In this document: piece after piece, positions 15,866-23,857 of the stretch
How positions within the stretch are numbered: the first letter of the stretch is position 1
Layout of the letters: every line of letters starts with the position of its first letter
NCBI RefSeq assembly: GCF_001191005.1
Contig: NZ_CP012201.1
Coordinates: 930,001 to 994,000 of the forward strand
Direction: 5' to 3'
Source: Massilia sp. NR 4-1
Lineage (GTDB): Bacteria; Pseudomonadota; Gammaproteobacteria; Burkholderiales; Burkholderiaceae_D
Length of the DNA: 64,000 nucleotides
Notes under the pieces: model-generated
What the model was told of the DNA's origin: nothing
Seen by the model: the letters and a program-made list of their open reading frames with translations, nothing else
The model's database searches: none
Made by a program: the position numbers and the translations under genes

Positions 15866-16447
15866 ATGGCCGCAAAACAGACCTATTCCGTGCGCTTGGA
15901 CGAGGCGCAGCGCCGACAGCTCGAAGACCGTTCCGAATTGATAGGGTTGCCGGTTGGGCACCTTATTCGCTCGGCGATTTCCGATTTCTTGAGGCAGCAG
16001 GAGGAGAAGGACTACTTAGCTGAAGTGGAATCACGAATCGTTACCGCCATTCACCGGCTCGCCCGCCAGGTAGAGAAAGATCGAGCGGAGCAGCAATTGG
16101 TTGTAGGCATGCTTGATGGTGTACGAGAGTGGTTGGCCTTCACATTGCCGCCGCCGGCGGACAAAGTGGAAGCTCAGGCGCTAGCAAAGGCACGGAATGA
16201 ACAATTCATGAAATTGCTGCCGCTACGATTTGTGTCTAAATCGAAGGCCAAGGTCACTGAATTGATGGAGGTGCAGGACAGTGCGGCGGAACTATGCCCA
16301 ACTTGCTCGACCGGGAGGCTCAAATGCAAGGAAGGAAAGAATGGGCTTTTCTGGTATTGCACGAACTGGAACGCCGAACCTAAATGTGACGCCAGGTATG
16401 AAGACGCCGGCGGCCGACCGCAACTGGCTAACAGCGCGGCAGCTTGA
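15866..16447 (+). CDS. Ribbon-helix-helix protein with topoisomerase-type zinc finger
   Basis: A 193-residue protein. Residues 5-50 (TYSVRLDEAQRRQLEDRSEL and LPVGHLIRSAISDFL) fit a ribbon-helix-helix DNA-binding domain. A coiled-coil-like middle follows. Residues about 143-180 (CPTCSTGRLKCKEGKNGLFW, then YCTN and CDARY) match the C4 zinc finger found at the C-terminus of bacterial topoisomerase I. This combination would suit a relaxosome accessory factor or a repressor. A long palindrome just upstream is a likely binding site. It is the best candidate in the island for a protein acting at a transfer origin. Confidence 0.7.
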   Translation: MAAKQTYSVRLDEAQRRQLEDRSELIGLPVGHLIRSAISDFLRQQEEKDYLAEVESRIVTAIHRLARQVEKDRAEQQLVVGMLDGVREWLAFTLPPPADKVEAQALAKARNEQFMKLLPLRFVSKSKAKVTELMEVQDSAAELCPTCSTGRLKCKEGKNGLFWYCTNWNAEPKCDARYEDAGGRPQLANSAAA

Positions 16448-16493
16448 GCGATGAGTCTTTAGAACGAAATCTCATTCATGGAGAAGAGGAAAT

Positions 16494-16874
16494 ATGAAGG
16501 AAAGAACCGAAATTCGCGACGCGCTGTTCCGGCTATCCTGCATCGGACGCCGGCAGTTTTATTACGATCCGGCAGGCCAAGTACTTAGTGACGGAGAGAT
16601 TCATTACCTGATCGAAGTGTCCGGCGTGTTCTTCATTGCATGGGAGGACAACGATACAGGGACGATGATTGTAAATCCAATCATCCGCTTTAGCTTGGAT
16701 GAACTGGAGGAACTGGGGGCCGAGGAAGCATGGACGGTCTTGCATGTGCCGGCCGCTCTTGCTGCGGGCATCCAGTTCCGAGAGATTGATGGCGCGGAGT
16801 TAACGAACGCGTATCTTCGGATGAAAGAGCGGGCGCTGAAAGGTGTAACTTCGCCAGTCCTGCTGGGGGAGTGA
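16494..16874 (+). CDS. Hypothetical protein
   Basis: A 126-residue acidic protein without signal peptide or membrane segments, behind a clear ribosome-binding site (AAGAGGA). The order of hydrophobic strands (HYLIEVSGVFFIAWED, GTMIVNPIIRFSLDELEELG) suggests a small alpha/beta fold. I do not recognise a family. It lies between the ribbon-helix-helix gene and the DarTG-type cassette on the same strand. Confidence 0.6.
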   Translation: MKERTEIRDALFRLSCIGRRQFYYDPAGQVLSDGEIHYLIEVSGVFFIAWEDNDTGTMIVNPIIRFSLDELEELGAEEAWTVLHVPAALAAGIQFREIDGAELTNAYLRMKERALKGVTSPVLLGE

Positions 16875-16957
16875 GACTGCACGCTCACCCCCGACTGTCA
16901 CTGGCGCATAGTGTGTCCATCTGATAGTATTGTCGGGTCATAAATGGAGAAAAAAAG

Positions 16958-17281
16958 ATGCGCACTGTGGTCGGCATCCGTTCAGACACACGGGCAGCAA
17001 GCAGTACCGAGCAGCCTACTCCTACCGTCTGGTTTGGGACCTGGAGGCAATTGGCGGGTGTACTTTCGGATGAAAATCGGGCCTTGCTGCGGCTGATGCG
17101 CGAGCGGGAGCCCCGTACGGTGCTGGAGTTGGCTGAGTTGTCAGGGCGCGCCGCTAGCAATTTATCGCGCACCCTACGTGCAATGGAGGGATATGGCCTA
17201 GTCCGGCTGAACCGTAATCCCGAAACACGATCTGTCCGCCCTGAAGCTTTGGCCACTGAATTCCTGGTGGTACTTGATTGA
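16958..17281 (+). CDS. Winged-helix regulator upstream of the DarTG cassette
   Basis: A 107-residue protein with a MarR/HVO_A0114-like winged helix (ENRALLRLMREREPRTVLEL, ELSGRAASNLSRTLRAMEGY, GLVRLNRNPETRSVRP). Its N-terminal 30 residues are unstructured. It starts behind GGAGAAAAAAAG and ends 88 bases before the first DarT-like gene, on the same strand, so it is a likely regulator of that cassette. Proteins of this group are also found as antitoxin-like regulators of other toxin pairs. Confidence 0.7.
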   Translation: MRTVVGIRSDTRAASSTEQPTPTVWFGTWRQLAGVLSDENRALLRLMREREPRTVLELAELSGRAASNLSRTLRAMEGYGLVRLNRNPETRSVRPEALATEFLVVLD

Positions 17282-17369
17282 ACCACGTGTATAACAAGAA
17301 ACGCGCTACAGACTGAGAGGAGCTTCTTGCTAGAGTCCGCACGTCCGTAGCATCTAACGGAGGTTTCAG

Positions 17370-17939
17370 ATGCCTGATATTAAAGAGCAGAAGCTTATCT
17401 ACCACCTGACTAGCCTGGAAAACATGCCTGGAATTCTTGAGCACGGATTATTGCCTCGTGCGCACCTTCAGGATTTTGAAGATGTTGCCGATCAAGAAAT
17501 TATTGAGGGTAGAAGTGAGCATGGTCTGGAAAACTATGTGCCCTTTCATTGGTTTGCTCGCAATCCATTTGACGGTCGAGTGCAGGCCGATCGGCCTGAT
17601 GAAGACTTTGCTCTTATTACCGTTCGGCGCATTAAGGCACAACGCGAAAACTGGAAAGTGATCCCTCGACATCCGTTGGCAAATGCAGCACCGCAATTGT
17701 TAGACTTTCAGCCTGGATTTGATACGATAGATTGGGAAACGATGAATAATCGGGACTATCATGATCCGGAGTGTAAGAGTATCTGTATGGCAGAGTGTCT
17801 TTCTCCTGGTCCGGTTCCTGTAAGTAAATTTTTCAAAATTTACGCGCCCAACGACGCGGTAGCTGAAGCAATCGAAGAAATGATTGATGATATGGATTTA
17901 GAGTTGGAAGTGGACGTAAATCCAGGGATGTTTCTCTGA
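17370..17939 (+). CDS. DarT-like (DUF4433) ADP-ribosyltransferase, first copy
   Basis: A 189-residue protein with the layout of DarT, the NAD-dependent enzyme that ADP-ribosylates thymidine in single-stranded DNA. Seen are the NAD-site start IYHLTSLENMPGILEHGLLP, the VPFHWFARNPF segment (compare VPFYF in the next protein), and the putative catalytic Glu142 in MAECLSPGPVPVSKF. It is more diverged than the following DarT, with an acidic C-terminus. Its stop overlaps the next start as TGATG. Whether it is active, or modifies a different target, cannot be told from sequence. Confidence 0.75.
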   Translation: MPDIKEQKLIYHLTSLENMPGILEHGLLPRAHLQDFEDVADQEIIEGRSEHGLENYVPFHWFARNPFDGRVQADRPDEDFALITVRRIKAQRENWKVIPRHPLANAAPQLLDFQPGFDTIDWETMNNRDYHDPECKSICMAECLSPGPVPVSKFFKIYAPNDAVAEAIEEMIDDMDLELEVDVNPGMFL

Positions 17940-18583
17940 TGCTTTATAACAATCTCAATCCGGAAAAGGCACTGATCTGGCGGATTGTTCATCGTGACAA
18001 CCTTTCGTGGATTCTGGATAATGGCCTATATTGTGGCAATAGCGAGGTGAAGGCACCAGCTTGGGTGAATATCGGGAACCCGGAACTTATCGACAAGCGG
18101 GCTCGTCATTCAGTGCCGCTGCCGCCGAAAGGCTTGCTGAATGATTATGTGCCATTCTACTTCACGCCTTTTTCGCCAATGCTGCGCAACATCCACACGG
18201 GATGGGGTGGGATCAAAAAGCGGCCGAACGAAGAAATCGTGATCTTGGTTTCCAGCCTTCGTCACATTGCCGGACTCGGATTGCCGTTTCTTTTCACAGA
18301 CAGCCATGCTTATTATCAGTGGGCAGATTATTATTCAGACTTGGCCGACCTCGATAAAATCGACTGGCCTCTGTTGCAGCGAAGGGATTTCAAGCGAGAC
18401 CCGGAGGACCCTGCCAAGTTTGAGCGATACCAGGCCGAGGCACTAATTCACCAACACGTGCCAGTTGGAGGGCTTCTTGGCATCGTGTGTTATACAGAAC
18501 CTTTGAAACAACGCATCGAACAGGAGATTCAGGCTCGTAATTTGAATCTACCGGTTTATGCCCGAACAGGGTGGTACTTTTAA
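17939..18583 (+). CDS. darT: DarT DNA ADP-ribosyltransferase toxin
   Basis: A 214-residue DUF4433 protein. DarT transfers ADP-ribose from NAD+ to thymidine bases in single-stranded DNA and so stops replication, including phage replication. Motifs visible are IVHRDNLSWILDNGLYC at the NAD site, NDYVPFYFTPFSPMLRNIHT near residue 70, and the catalytic Glu167 in YQAEALIHQHVPVGGL, with the usual C-terminal hairpin. The length matches characterised DarT proteins. It is overlapped on both sides (TGATG with the first DarT-like gene, TAATG with darG), so the three genes are translationally coupled. Confidence 0.9.
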   Translation: MLYNNLNPEKALIWRIVHRDNLSWILDNGLYCGNSEVKAPAWVNIGNPELIDKRARHSVPLPPKGLLNDYVPFYFTPFSPMLRNIHTGWGGIKKRPNEEIVILVSSLRHIAGLGLPFLFTDSHAYYQWADYYSDLADLDKIDWPLLQRRDFKRDPEDPAKFERYQAEALIHQHVPVGGLLGIVCYTEPLKQRIEQEIQARNLNLPVYARTGWYF

Positions 18584-19659
18584 TGATTACATTCACTCAA
18601 GGCAATTTGTTGGAGGCCCGCGCCGAGGCGCTGGTTAACACTGTCAACACCGTCGGGGTGATGGGCAAAGGCATCGCGCTGATGTTTAAGGAGCGGTTTG
18701 ATGAGAATTTCCTCCGCTATGCTGCCGCCTGTAAAGCCAAGGAAGTGCAGACTGGCAAAATGTTTGTTACGTCGGTGCATGAATTGGATGGGCCGCGTTG
18801 GATCGTCAACTTCCCCACTAAGCAGCACTGGAGGGCTCCATCACGCATGGAGTGGGTGGTAGAAGGCTTGCAGGACTTGCGGCGCTTCTTGATTGAGCAA
18901 CAGATTCAATCCATCGCCATTCCGCCGTTGGGTGCTGGTAATGGAGGGCTGGAATGGGGGGATGTGCGTGAACAAATTGAATTGGCGTTAGGTGATCTGG
19001 ACATAGATATCTTGGTGTTTGAGCCGACTAAGCAATACCAAAATGTGGCCAAGCGAGCCGGCGTAGAAAAGCTGACGCCGGCTCGTGCACTGATTGCCGA
19101 ACTTGTGCGCCGGTACTGGGTGTTGGGCATGGAATGCAGTCTGTTGGAGATTCAAAAGTTGGCATGGTTTGTGGAGCGCGCTATCGAGCGCTACAACCCT
19201 GGCGACAACCCTCTGAATCTGCAATTCACGGCCCATAAATACGGTCCTTACGCCAATCGACTTGATCACCTATTGAACAACTTGGATGGAAGCTATCTGC
19301 ACTCCGAAAAACGAATCAGCGATGCTGACCCGCTGGACGTGATTTGGTTTGACGATGAACGCAAAGCTTTTGTCCAAGCCTACCTCAACAGTGAGGCCAA
19401 GGCATACACTCAAGCCCTGGAATCGACGGCTGCATTGATCAACGGTTTTGAATCACCCTTCGGCATGGAATTGTTGGCGACTGTGGATTGGCTGCTTGCT
19501 CGTGAAGGTGTGGAACCCAATGTACCGGCTCTACGCGAAGGGCTCCGCCATTGGCGGGGCGGCTCGGATGCTGCCATGCGTAAGGACCGACTCTTCGATG
19601 ATCGGGCACTAGGCATTGCCCTGGAGCGCTTGACACAACCCGCGACAGCAATGGCTTGA
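18583..19659 (+). CDS. darG: DarG macrodomain antitoxin
   Basis: A 358-residue protein. Residues 1-155 are a macrodomain of the DarG type (TQGNLLEARAEALVNTVNTV, GVMGKGIALMF, then IPPLGAGNGGLEW) that removes ADP-ribose from DNA. Residues about 165-358 form the C-terminal domain that in DarG binds and holds DarT. The ATG at 18583 overlaps the darT stop. It is the last gene of the island; attR lies 113 bases further. Whether this one antitoxin controls both DarT-like proteins is an open point. Confidence 0.92.
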   Translation: MITFTQGNLLEARAEALVNTVNTVGVMGKGIALMFKERFDENFLRYAAACKAKEVQTGKMFVTSVHELDGPRWIVNFPTKQHWRAPSRMEWVVEGLQDLRRFLIEQQIQSIAIPPLGAGNGGLEWGDVREQIELALGDLDIDILVFEPTKQYQNVAKRAGVEKLTPARALIAELVRRYWVLGMECSLLEIQKLAWFVERAIERYNPGDNPLNLQFTAHKYGPYANRLDHLLNNLDGSYLHSEKRISDADPLDVIWFDDERKAFVQAYLNSEAKAYTQALESTAALINGFESPFGMELLATVDWLLAREGVEPNVPALREGLRHWRGGSDAAMRKDRLFDDRALGIALERLTQPATAMA

Positions 19660-19771
19660 TAGGGTAGTTGAGTCGTCAGCGTCATATTTTTCTCGATATG
19701 GTATTTTTCATGGCATTAGTAATTGTTTGTTTTGTAGTTCCATGATTATAAAGGGAAATTTTCTGTCGTTT

Positions 19772-19792
19772 ACGATAGAGTGGGAATGATTT
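19772..19792 (+). repeat. attR-like direct repeat of the guaA 3' end
   Basis: Matches 6950-6970 at 20 of 21 positions (a T-to-A change at the sixth base). It is followed by sequence with a strong terminator that is probably the original guaA 3' flank. Confidence 0.85.
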
Positions 19793-19833
19793 CCCGCCTG
19801 GTTGCACAATGCAGCACTCTGCATTAAACCAAG

Positions 19834-19866
19834 AAAGCCTCTGATTTTCAGAGGCTTTTCTTTTTT
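19834..19866 (+). terminator. Rho-independent terminator, probably the native guaA terminator
   Basis: A 10-bp stem (AAGCCTCTGA/TCAGAGGCTT) with a three-base loop is followed by a T-rich tract. Its position just past attR fits the ancestral guaA terminator displaced by the island. Confidence 0.85.
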
Positions 19867-19984
19867 AACGGCGAAATTGATGGTGTCGGAATGTTGATTG
19901 TGGCGTTTTCCCTTGGCTGATTTCAGTGACCAGCGCTACTTTGTGCTTCGCCGTCCAGCGTTTTACTTTTTCTTCCATGACCAT
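19865..19984 (-). pseudogene. Transposase N-terminal remnant
   Basis: The frame starting at 19984 reads MVMEEKVKRWTAKHKVALVT then EISQGKT, the start of a DUF1153-like transposase helix-turn-helix subunit, and then loses similarity and stops at 19865. Only about 27 codons are preserved. The rest of 19660-20138 holds attR, the terminator and no other gene that I can support. Confidence 0.45.
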
Positions 19985-20138
19985 GCTCACGTGATGTCCT
20001 TTCTGTATTGTCACCTGAGCAGGAATTCACTGGCTCATTACAGGGCCATGCGCACATAACGGGGATTGCCTATCACAGTGCTCAGTTATATCCGATAATC
20101 ATGCCCAGCAGTTCTTGGCGGAGCAGTATGGATATTCT

Positions 20139-20966
20139 TTATTCGGTGTGTCGTGACTGTTTGGTTGCTGCCCTCTCAGCCTTCTTTGCGTCCCTTTCTG
20201 CCTTGGCCCTCTCGGCTGCTTTCTGCTTCGCGAACTGGCGAACGCCGTCGGCGATATTCCTTGGGATGTAAACGTATTTGATCACCTCATCGATGATCTC
20301 GGGATGAAGGAAGAAGGGGGAGTTGCCTGATTCCCAGCTTGCTTGCATTTTCACGCCTTTGCGTCGTGACGAACCGAAGAATAGGTTGTTCCAGATCAGT
20401 GCTTCGCGCGCTGGGTGATCCTTGTTTTCGATAATCTTTTCCAGGATGCCACCCATGATACATGTCCCTTTTTCGTCTTTCGCCTTCGCGCGGTGAACGC
20501 GATCCAGCTCAAGAGAAAGTAAGTTCACTGTCTTGCCGCTCAAATCGACTATGTCATAGTCTAGTGGTTGGCAGTATCTTCTGAGTTCCCAAACTGCACG
20601 ATCAAATCGAATAATGTCGAACGGCTGAATATCGTATGAAACCTCGTAGTACCGATACTCTGCTCCGTAATCTTCCAATTTCTTGATGAACTGGATTGTA
20701 TCTGCACTAAGGTCAAGTTCAAACTTACCATGCTGCTTCATCCGCTTAAGGCCGGGAAGCACACTATGGCCCTTGTGCGCCTCCACCCGGTTTAGCACAA
20801 GAATGCCTTTGACGTATTTCTCAAGGCAGTGCAAGGCAGACCATAGAAACGGCTGAATTAACCGCGCGCGATAAGCCATCCTTGCAGCGATGTAGTCTTT
20901 GTCTGCTGTCTCTCGGAAGCTCCTAATCGCGAAGTCGTTAATTAAAAGGTGCATCGGATTAGGCAT
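20139..20966 (-). CDS. HEPN-like domain protein (last gene of five-gene operon)
   Basis: A 275-residue protein. The N-terminal half is helical with AARMAYRARLIQPFLWSALH followed by CLEKYVKGILVLNR, the pattern of a HEPN-type helical bundle, and HKGHSVLPGL nearby. HEPN proteins are often RNases or toxin parts in defence systems, but I do not see a clean RxxxxH active site, so catalysis is uncertain. The last 35 residues are a very basic Ala/Lys/Arg helix (KQKAAERAKAERDAKKAERA), probably nucleic-acid binding. It overlaps the DUF6998-like gene by eight bases. Confidence 0.65.
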   Translation of the reverse strand: MPNPMHLLINDFAIRSFRETADKDYIAARMAYRARLIQPFLWSALHCLEKYVKGILVLNRVEAHKGHSVLPGLKRMKQHGKFELDLSADTIQFIKKLEDYGAEYRYYEVSYDIQPFDIIRFDRAVWELRRYCQPLDYDIVDLSGKTVNLLSLELDRVHRAKAKDEKGTCIMGGILEKIIENKDHPAREALIWNNLFFGSSRRKGVKMQASWESGNSPFFLHPEIIDEVIKYVYIPRNIADGVRQFAKQKAAERAKAERDAKKAERAATKQSRHTE

Positions 20967-21468
20967 GCTGGTCCACAGGATAAGTATCCCGCATCGACTG
21001 CACTCGTTTGTTGGATCTTAGCGGAATGCGATCTTGTTCAGCTACTTTCGATTGAAGTTTTCTAAGGGACGCGACTGAGATCGAATGGAGGCTGCTCTTT
21101 GGTGCCTTGTTTCGGCCTTTCACAGCCTCCTGAAGGATTGCTCCAGCTCCGTTGAACACCTCGAGGAATGTCCCGTCCGCACCAACCAACACTCCCAGAT
21201 AATAGTGCGGAACATGGTCGGCTGGGAAGGTGAGCGTCTTCTTCATCGTGGCTGTGACCTGGACCAGGCGACCATCCGAGCATTCTGCATCATGGTGCTT
21301 CGTTATATCCTCGAAGAGCGTTAGGTCGTAGGCTTCTTCGACCGGAACTTCTCCAATGTCGCCGACCAGCCTGCCGTCCAGAGTAAACCTCTTTTTTGGA
21401 TAGGTCTTGCAGAGTAGCTCCACGATGGCGAGCATCTGTTTTACGGCTTCAGGAATCGTGATGCTCAT
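20959..21468 (-). CDS. DUF6998-like protein
   Basis: A 169-residue protein matching my recollection of the DUF6998 family: YPKKRFTLDGRLVGDIGEVP, KHHDAECSDGRLVQVTATMK and VPHYYLGVLV. The spacing of GDIGE, HDA..SDGR and QVTATMK resembles a PD-(D/E)xK nuclease core (Asp/Glu followed by QxxA/T-x-K), so a restriction-like nuclease fold is plausible, though not shown. It follows the ADP-ribosylglycohydrolase gene after five bases and overlaps the HEPN-like gene. Confidence 0.65.
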   Translation of the reverse strand: MSITIPEAVKQMLAIVELLCKTYPKKRFTLDGRLVGDIGEVPVEEAYDLTLFEDITKHHDAECSDGRLVQVTATMKKTLTFPADHVPHYYLGVLVGADGTFLEVFNGAGAILQEAVKGRNKAPKSSLHSISVASLRKLQSKVAEQDRIPLRSNKRVQSMRDTYPVDQHA

Positions 21469-21473
21469 TTAAA

Positions 21474-23165
21474 TTATTTAGATGCACGTTTACGGCGAGC
21501 CGAAATTGCCTTAGCAATGATTGCTGCAAATGAAATTGATCGCTCAATACCATCTGGGCCAGCTGAGCACTCTAGAAGGCATTCGCCTAATACTTCTGCA
21601 CTGAATCCGCTGGAAATAGCAATTTCAGTGAGTGCCTCTAGTGACCTCGTACGTTCTCTTTGAGGCTGGTGATGCAGGTTCGTTGTGATTGCTCTCCTTG
21701 AATCTATTTCGCTGGGATGCTCAGTGTCAAACAGAGGTAGCGAATCCGCTGAGCCGACGAAACGGGCTTCCCGTGGGGAGTCGGGTCTCAATCGTTCTAC
21801 TTTCAACGCACGTTCCTCCGGCATTAGATGTTCACTAATCTCAGATCTAATCTGAGTTCGCGTCTTACAAAGAATTGTCTGTCCAAACGAAGTGCGGAAC
21901 CATTGCCAGGCGAACTCGCCCTGCTGCCATTGCTTTCCATTTGCTTCCACAGGTCCGAGGCCTGCCAATGCGATACCGCCTTTGAATGTGCCAATTGCGT
22001 CGCTTAGGCTCTGCGGTGGCTGCCACCCAATTAGGTCGGGGTAGGCAAACGTGTCGCATGTCTCATCACGCGAAATCATCGCCATTCGGCGAGCTTGGTA
22101 AACGATGTAGTCATGGTCTTGCAGCGGCCATGTAGGGGAGTCAGGGGCATTCGCTCCGACCAAAGCCCCTACCATCGTTCCGATAGTATCCGTATCACTG
22201 CCAATCGCATTCGCTGAACATAGAATGACCTGCTCGGCGGGCTTTGATCTTTGATCCCATGCTAACCCGGCAGCTGCGAGGGCGGTGTTCGTTCCCGTGC
22301 CACGACGCTCAGCGGAGAGTGCGTGAAGTGTTTCAAGGAGTGCTGCATATGTGTCATCGCCTCCCCATTGCAGCTCATCTATGGCGTCAATGTACGCTAC
22401 AGATTCAACAGTAACATCGTACAGTGCATCTCTCAAATGAATGCCTGCCATTTGCTCCCACGCAGACAGCCAAAACCGGGAAAGCTGGAAGTCGCGATTC
22501 ACTGCCTCCTCAATACCCGAGAAATCGTGGACGAATTGCCTCCATTGTGCAGGACCAGGAATTTCACCAGTCTTAAGAACGTAATCCAGGCAGTCAGCAT
22601 GGAATACAGCGCCACATACTGCACGCATATTTCCGTGTGTCACTAAGGAGTCGCGAACTACATCGTCCAGATATTTTCTACCTTCATGGCCGGCCCAACG
22701 CCAGACGTGTGGCTGAATTCGCATAGCGGCACCGTTACCGCCGGCGTGAACGTATGTTCTTCCCGCGCCAAGTGGGAAAAAATTCGAGAACCAGTTCACG
22801 TCACGTTTAGCGAGATTGATGGCAGCAGCCTTACTTGCGCGACCCGCGCCCAACGAATAGGTGAGCCACACTGGGAGTTCGATCTTTGCATACGGCTCGA
22901 TGTCAAATGTGCCATCGCCACGAATGGCTCTGCAAACCGCCAGGCGCAGTTGAGTATCGTCCGAGTATGATCCAGCATCGAAGTCAACTGTGACGCCGCT
23001 TATGCCGCCAATCCTTCGCTTCCACTTTACTGGTGCGGTTAGTACAGGCGCACCTGAGCGACGCTCAAGGCCGCGGGTATCAGTCAGCTCAGAAATCCAT
23101 CCAATGGCGTCGCCGGCCGCAGCCCAAAGCGCGGAATTGATGATTGAGGTTTCCAGGTTACGCAA
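21474..23165 (-). CDS. ADP-ribosylglycohydrolase (ARH/DraG family)
   Basis: A 563-residue protein. The first 340 residues form an ADP-ribosylglycohydrolase: GDAIGW at 18-23, the metal-binding DDT in SYSDDTQLRLAV (69-71), and the second metal cluster SDTDTIGTMVGALVGA (323 onward). The enzyme would cleave ADP-ribose from a modified target using two Mg2+ ions. The last 220 residues are an extra region of unknown fold. It follows a DarT-like gene by 17 bases, so it is the natural reversal enzyme for that transferase, in the role a macrodomain plays in DarTG. Confidence 0.88.
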   Translation of the reverse strand: MRNLETSIINSALWAAAGDAIGWISELTDTRGLERRSGAPVLTAPVKWKRRIGGISGVTVDFDAGSYSDDTQLRLAVCRAIRGDGTFDIEPYAKIELPVWLTYSLGAGRASKAAAINLAKRDVNWFSNFFPLGAGRTYVHAGGNGAAMRIQPHVWRWAGHEGRKYLDDVVRDSLVTHGNMRAVCGAVFHADCLDYVLKTGEIPGPAQWRQFVHDFSGIEEAVNRDFQLSRFWLSAWEQMAGIHLRDALYDVTVESVAYIDAIDELQWGGDDTYAALLETLHALSAERRGTGTNTALAAAGLAWDQRSKPAEQVILCSANAIGSDTDTIGTMVGALVGANAPDSPTWPLQDHDYIVYQARRMAMISRDETCDTFAYPDLIGWQPPQSLSDAIGTFKGGIALAGLGPVEANGKQWQQGEFAWQWFRTSFGQTILCKTRTQIRSEISEHLMPEERALKVERLRPDSPREARFVGSADSLPLFDTEHPSEIDSRRAITTNLHHQPQRERTRSLEALTEIAISSGFSAEVLGECLLECSAGPDGIERSISFAAIIAKAISARRKRASK

Positions 23166-23182
23166 GATAGCAACTCCACTCT

Positions 23183-23845
23183 TCAGTTAGGCACGCCGTT
23201 AAATTTTTCGGGCTGAATTGTAACGCTAACGCTGTTTAGTCGATAGTAACGCAGCCACCCAGAAACCAGGTCGTGTTGCTCTTCTGTGGCGACGTAAATT
23301 CTCTGAAGATGATCCATCGCCAATGATTGGGGGTACAGTACTTCTGCTTGTTGACAGGTAGCTAAATTATCTGTACGCCCATTTCTGCGTGCATACCAAC
23401 TACCTTTCCGCTTGATCGGCTCAGTGAAAAGGGCCTCCAAGCCTGACTGGCCTTGCCCTCGAATCACGTGCTCATAGATATTGTTTGTAGTCGTGAAAAA
23501 TACTCCGGCGTGAGTCAAGATCTCTGGTCGGAATGATAAAATGGTCCACCATCTGTCGCCTTGGGTATGCCATTTGTTGGCTGCAAAATTGAAGTAATGC
23601 TGGTTGATTTCACTCAGGGATAAATTGATGAAATCTAGCCAATCTTCTGCCTTATCAAAACAACTCATCGCCTCCTGCCGTTGGGCTGAAGTTGGAGCTG
23701 CGATATAGGCGAGATGGTCGACCTCAGGCAGCTGGCGCCGTGAAAGCACAGCACCAACTTCAAGTGTACCAACCAATCCATGATTGGATGTGAAATGCAC
23801 GATTTCGTTTATCCCGCGCTCTCCAACAACGTTCATAATACTCAT
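23183..23845 (-). CDS. DarT-like ADP-ribosyltransferase in the helicase operon
   Basis: A 220-residue protein with a diverged DarT/DUF4433 pattern: NEIVHFTSNHGLVGTLEVGA at the NAD site, DFINLSLSEINQHYF near residue 71, and the putative catalytic Glu168 in CQQAEVLYPQSLAMDHLQRI, ending in the IYV strand typical of the family. The target could be DNA or another nucleic acid. It stands between an SF1 helicase gene (12 bases) and an ADP-ribosylglycohydrolase gene (17 bases), which suggests a toxin and its reverser. It is distinct from both DarT proteins of the island. Confidence 0.75.
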   Translation of the reverse strand: MSIMNVVGERGINEIVHFTSNHGLVGTLEVGAVLSRRQLPEVDHLAYIAAPTSAQRQEAMSCFDKAEDWLDFINLSLSEINQHYFNFAANKWHTQGDRWWTILSFRPEILTHAGVFFTTTNNIYEHVIRGQGQSGLEALFTEPIKRKGSWYARRNGRTDNLATCQQAEVLYPQSLAMDHLQRIYVATEEQHDLVSGWLRYYRLNSVSVTIQPEKFNGVPN

Positions 23846-23857
23846 AGATAGGATCTT

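Larger units (their letters stand above)
6950..19792 (+). mobile_element. Genomic island integrated at guaA (about 12.8 kb)
   Basis: The interval is bounded by the 21-bp direct repeats at guaA and 19772-19792, and has an integrase immediately inside the left end. It carries an AlpA-type regulator, a replication-like gene, an orphan trbJ/trbK/trbL set and a DarTG-type cassette beside the right end. I find no relaxase, coupling protein or VirB4 ATPase. The island therefore looks unable to transfer on its own and may be a satellite that depends on a helper element (inference). The base composition is lower in GC than the flanking core. Confidence 0.85.
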
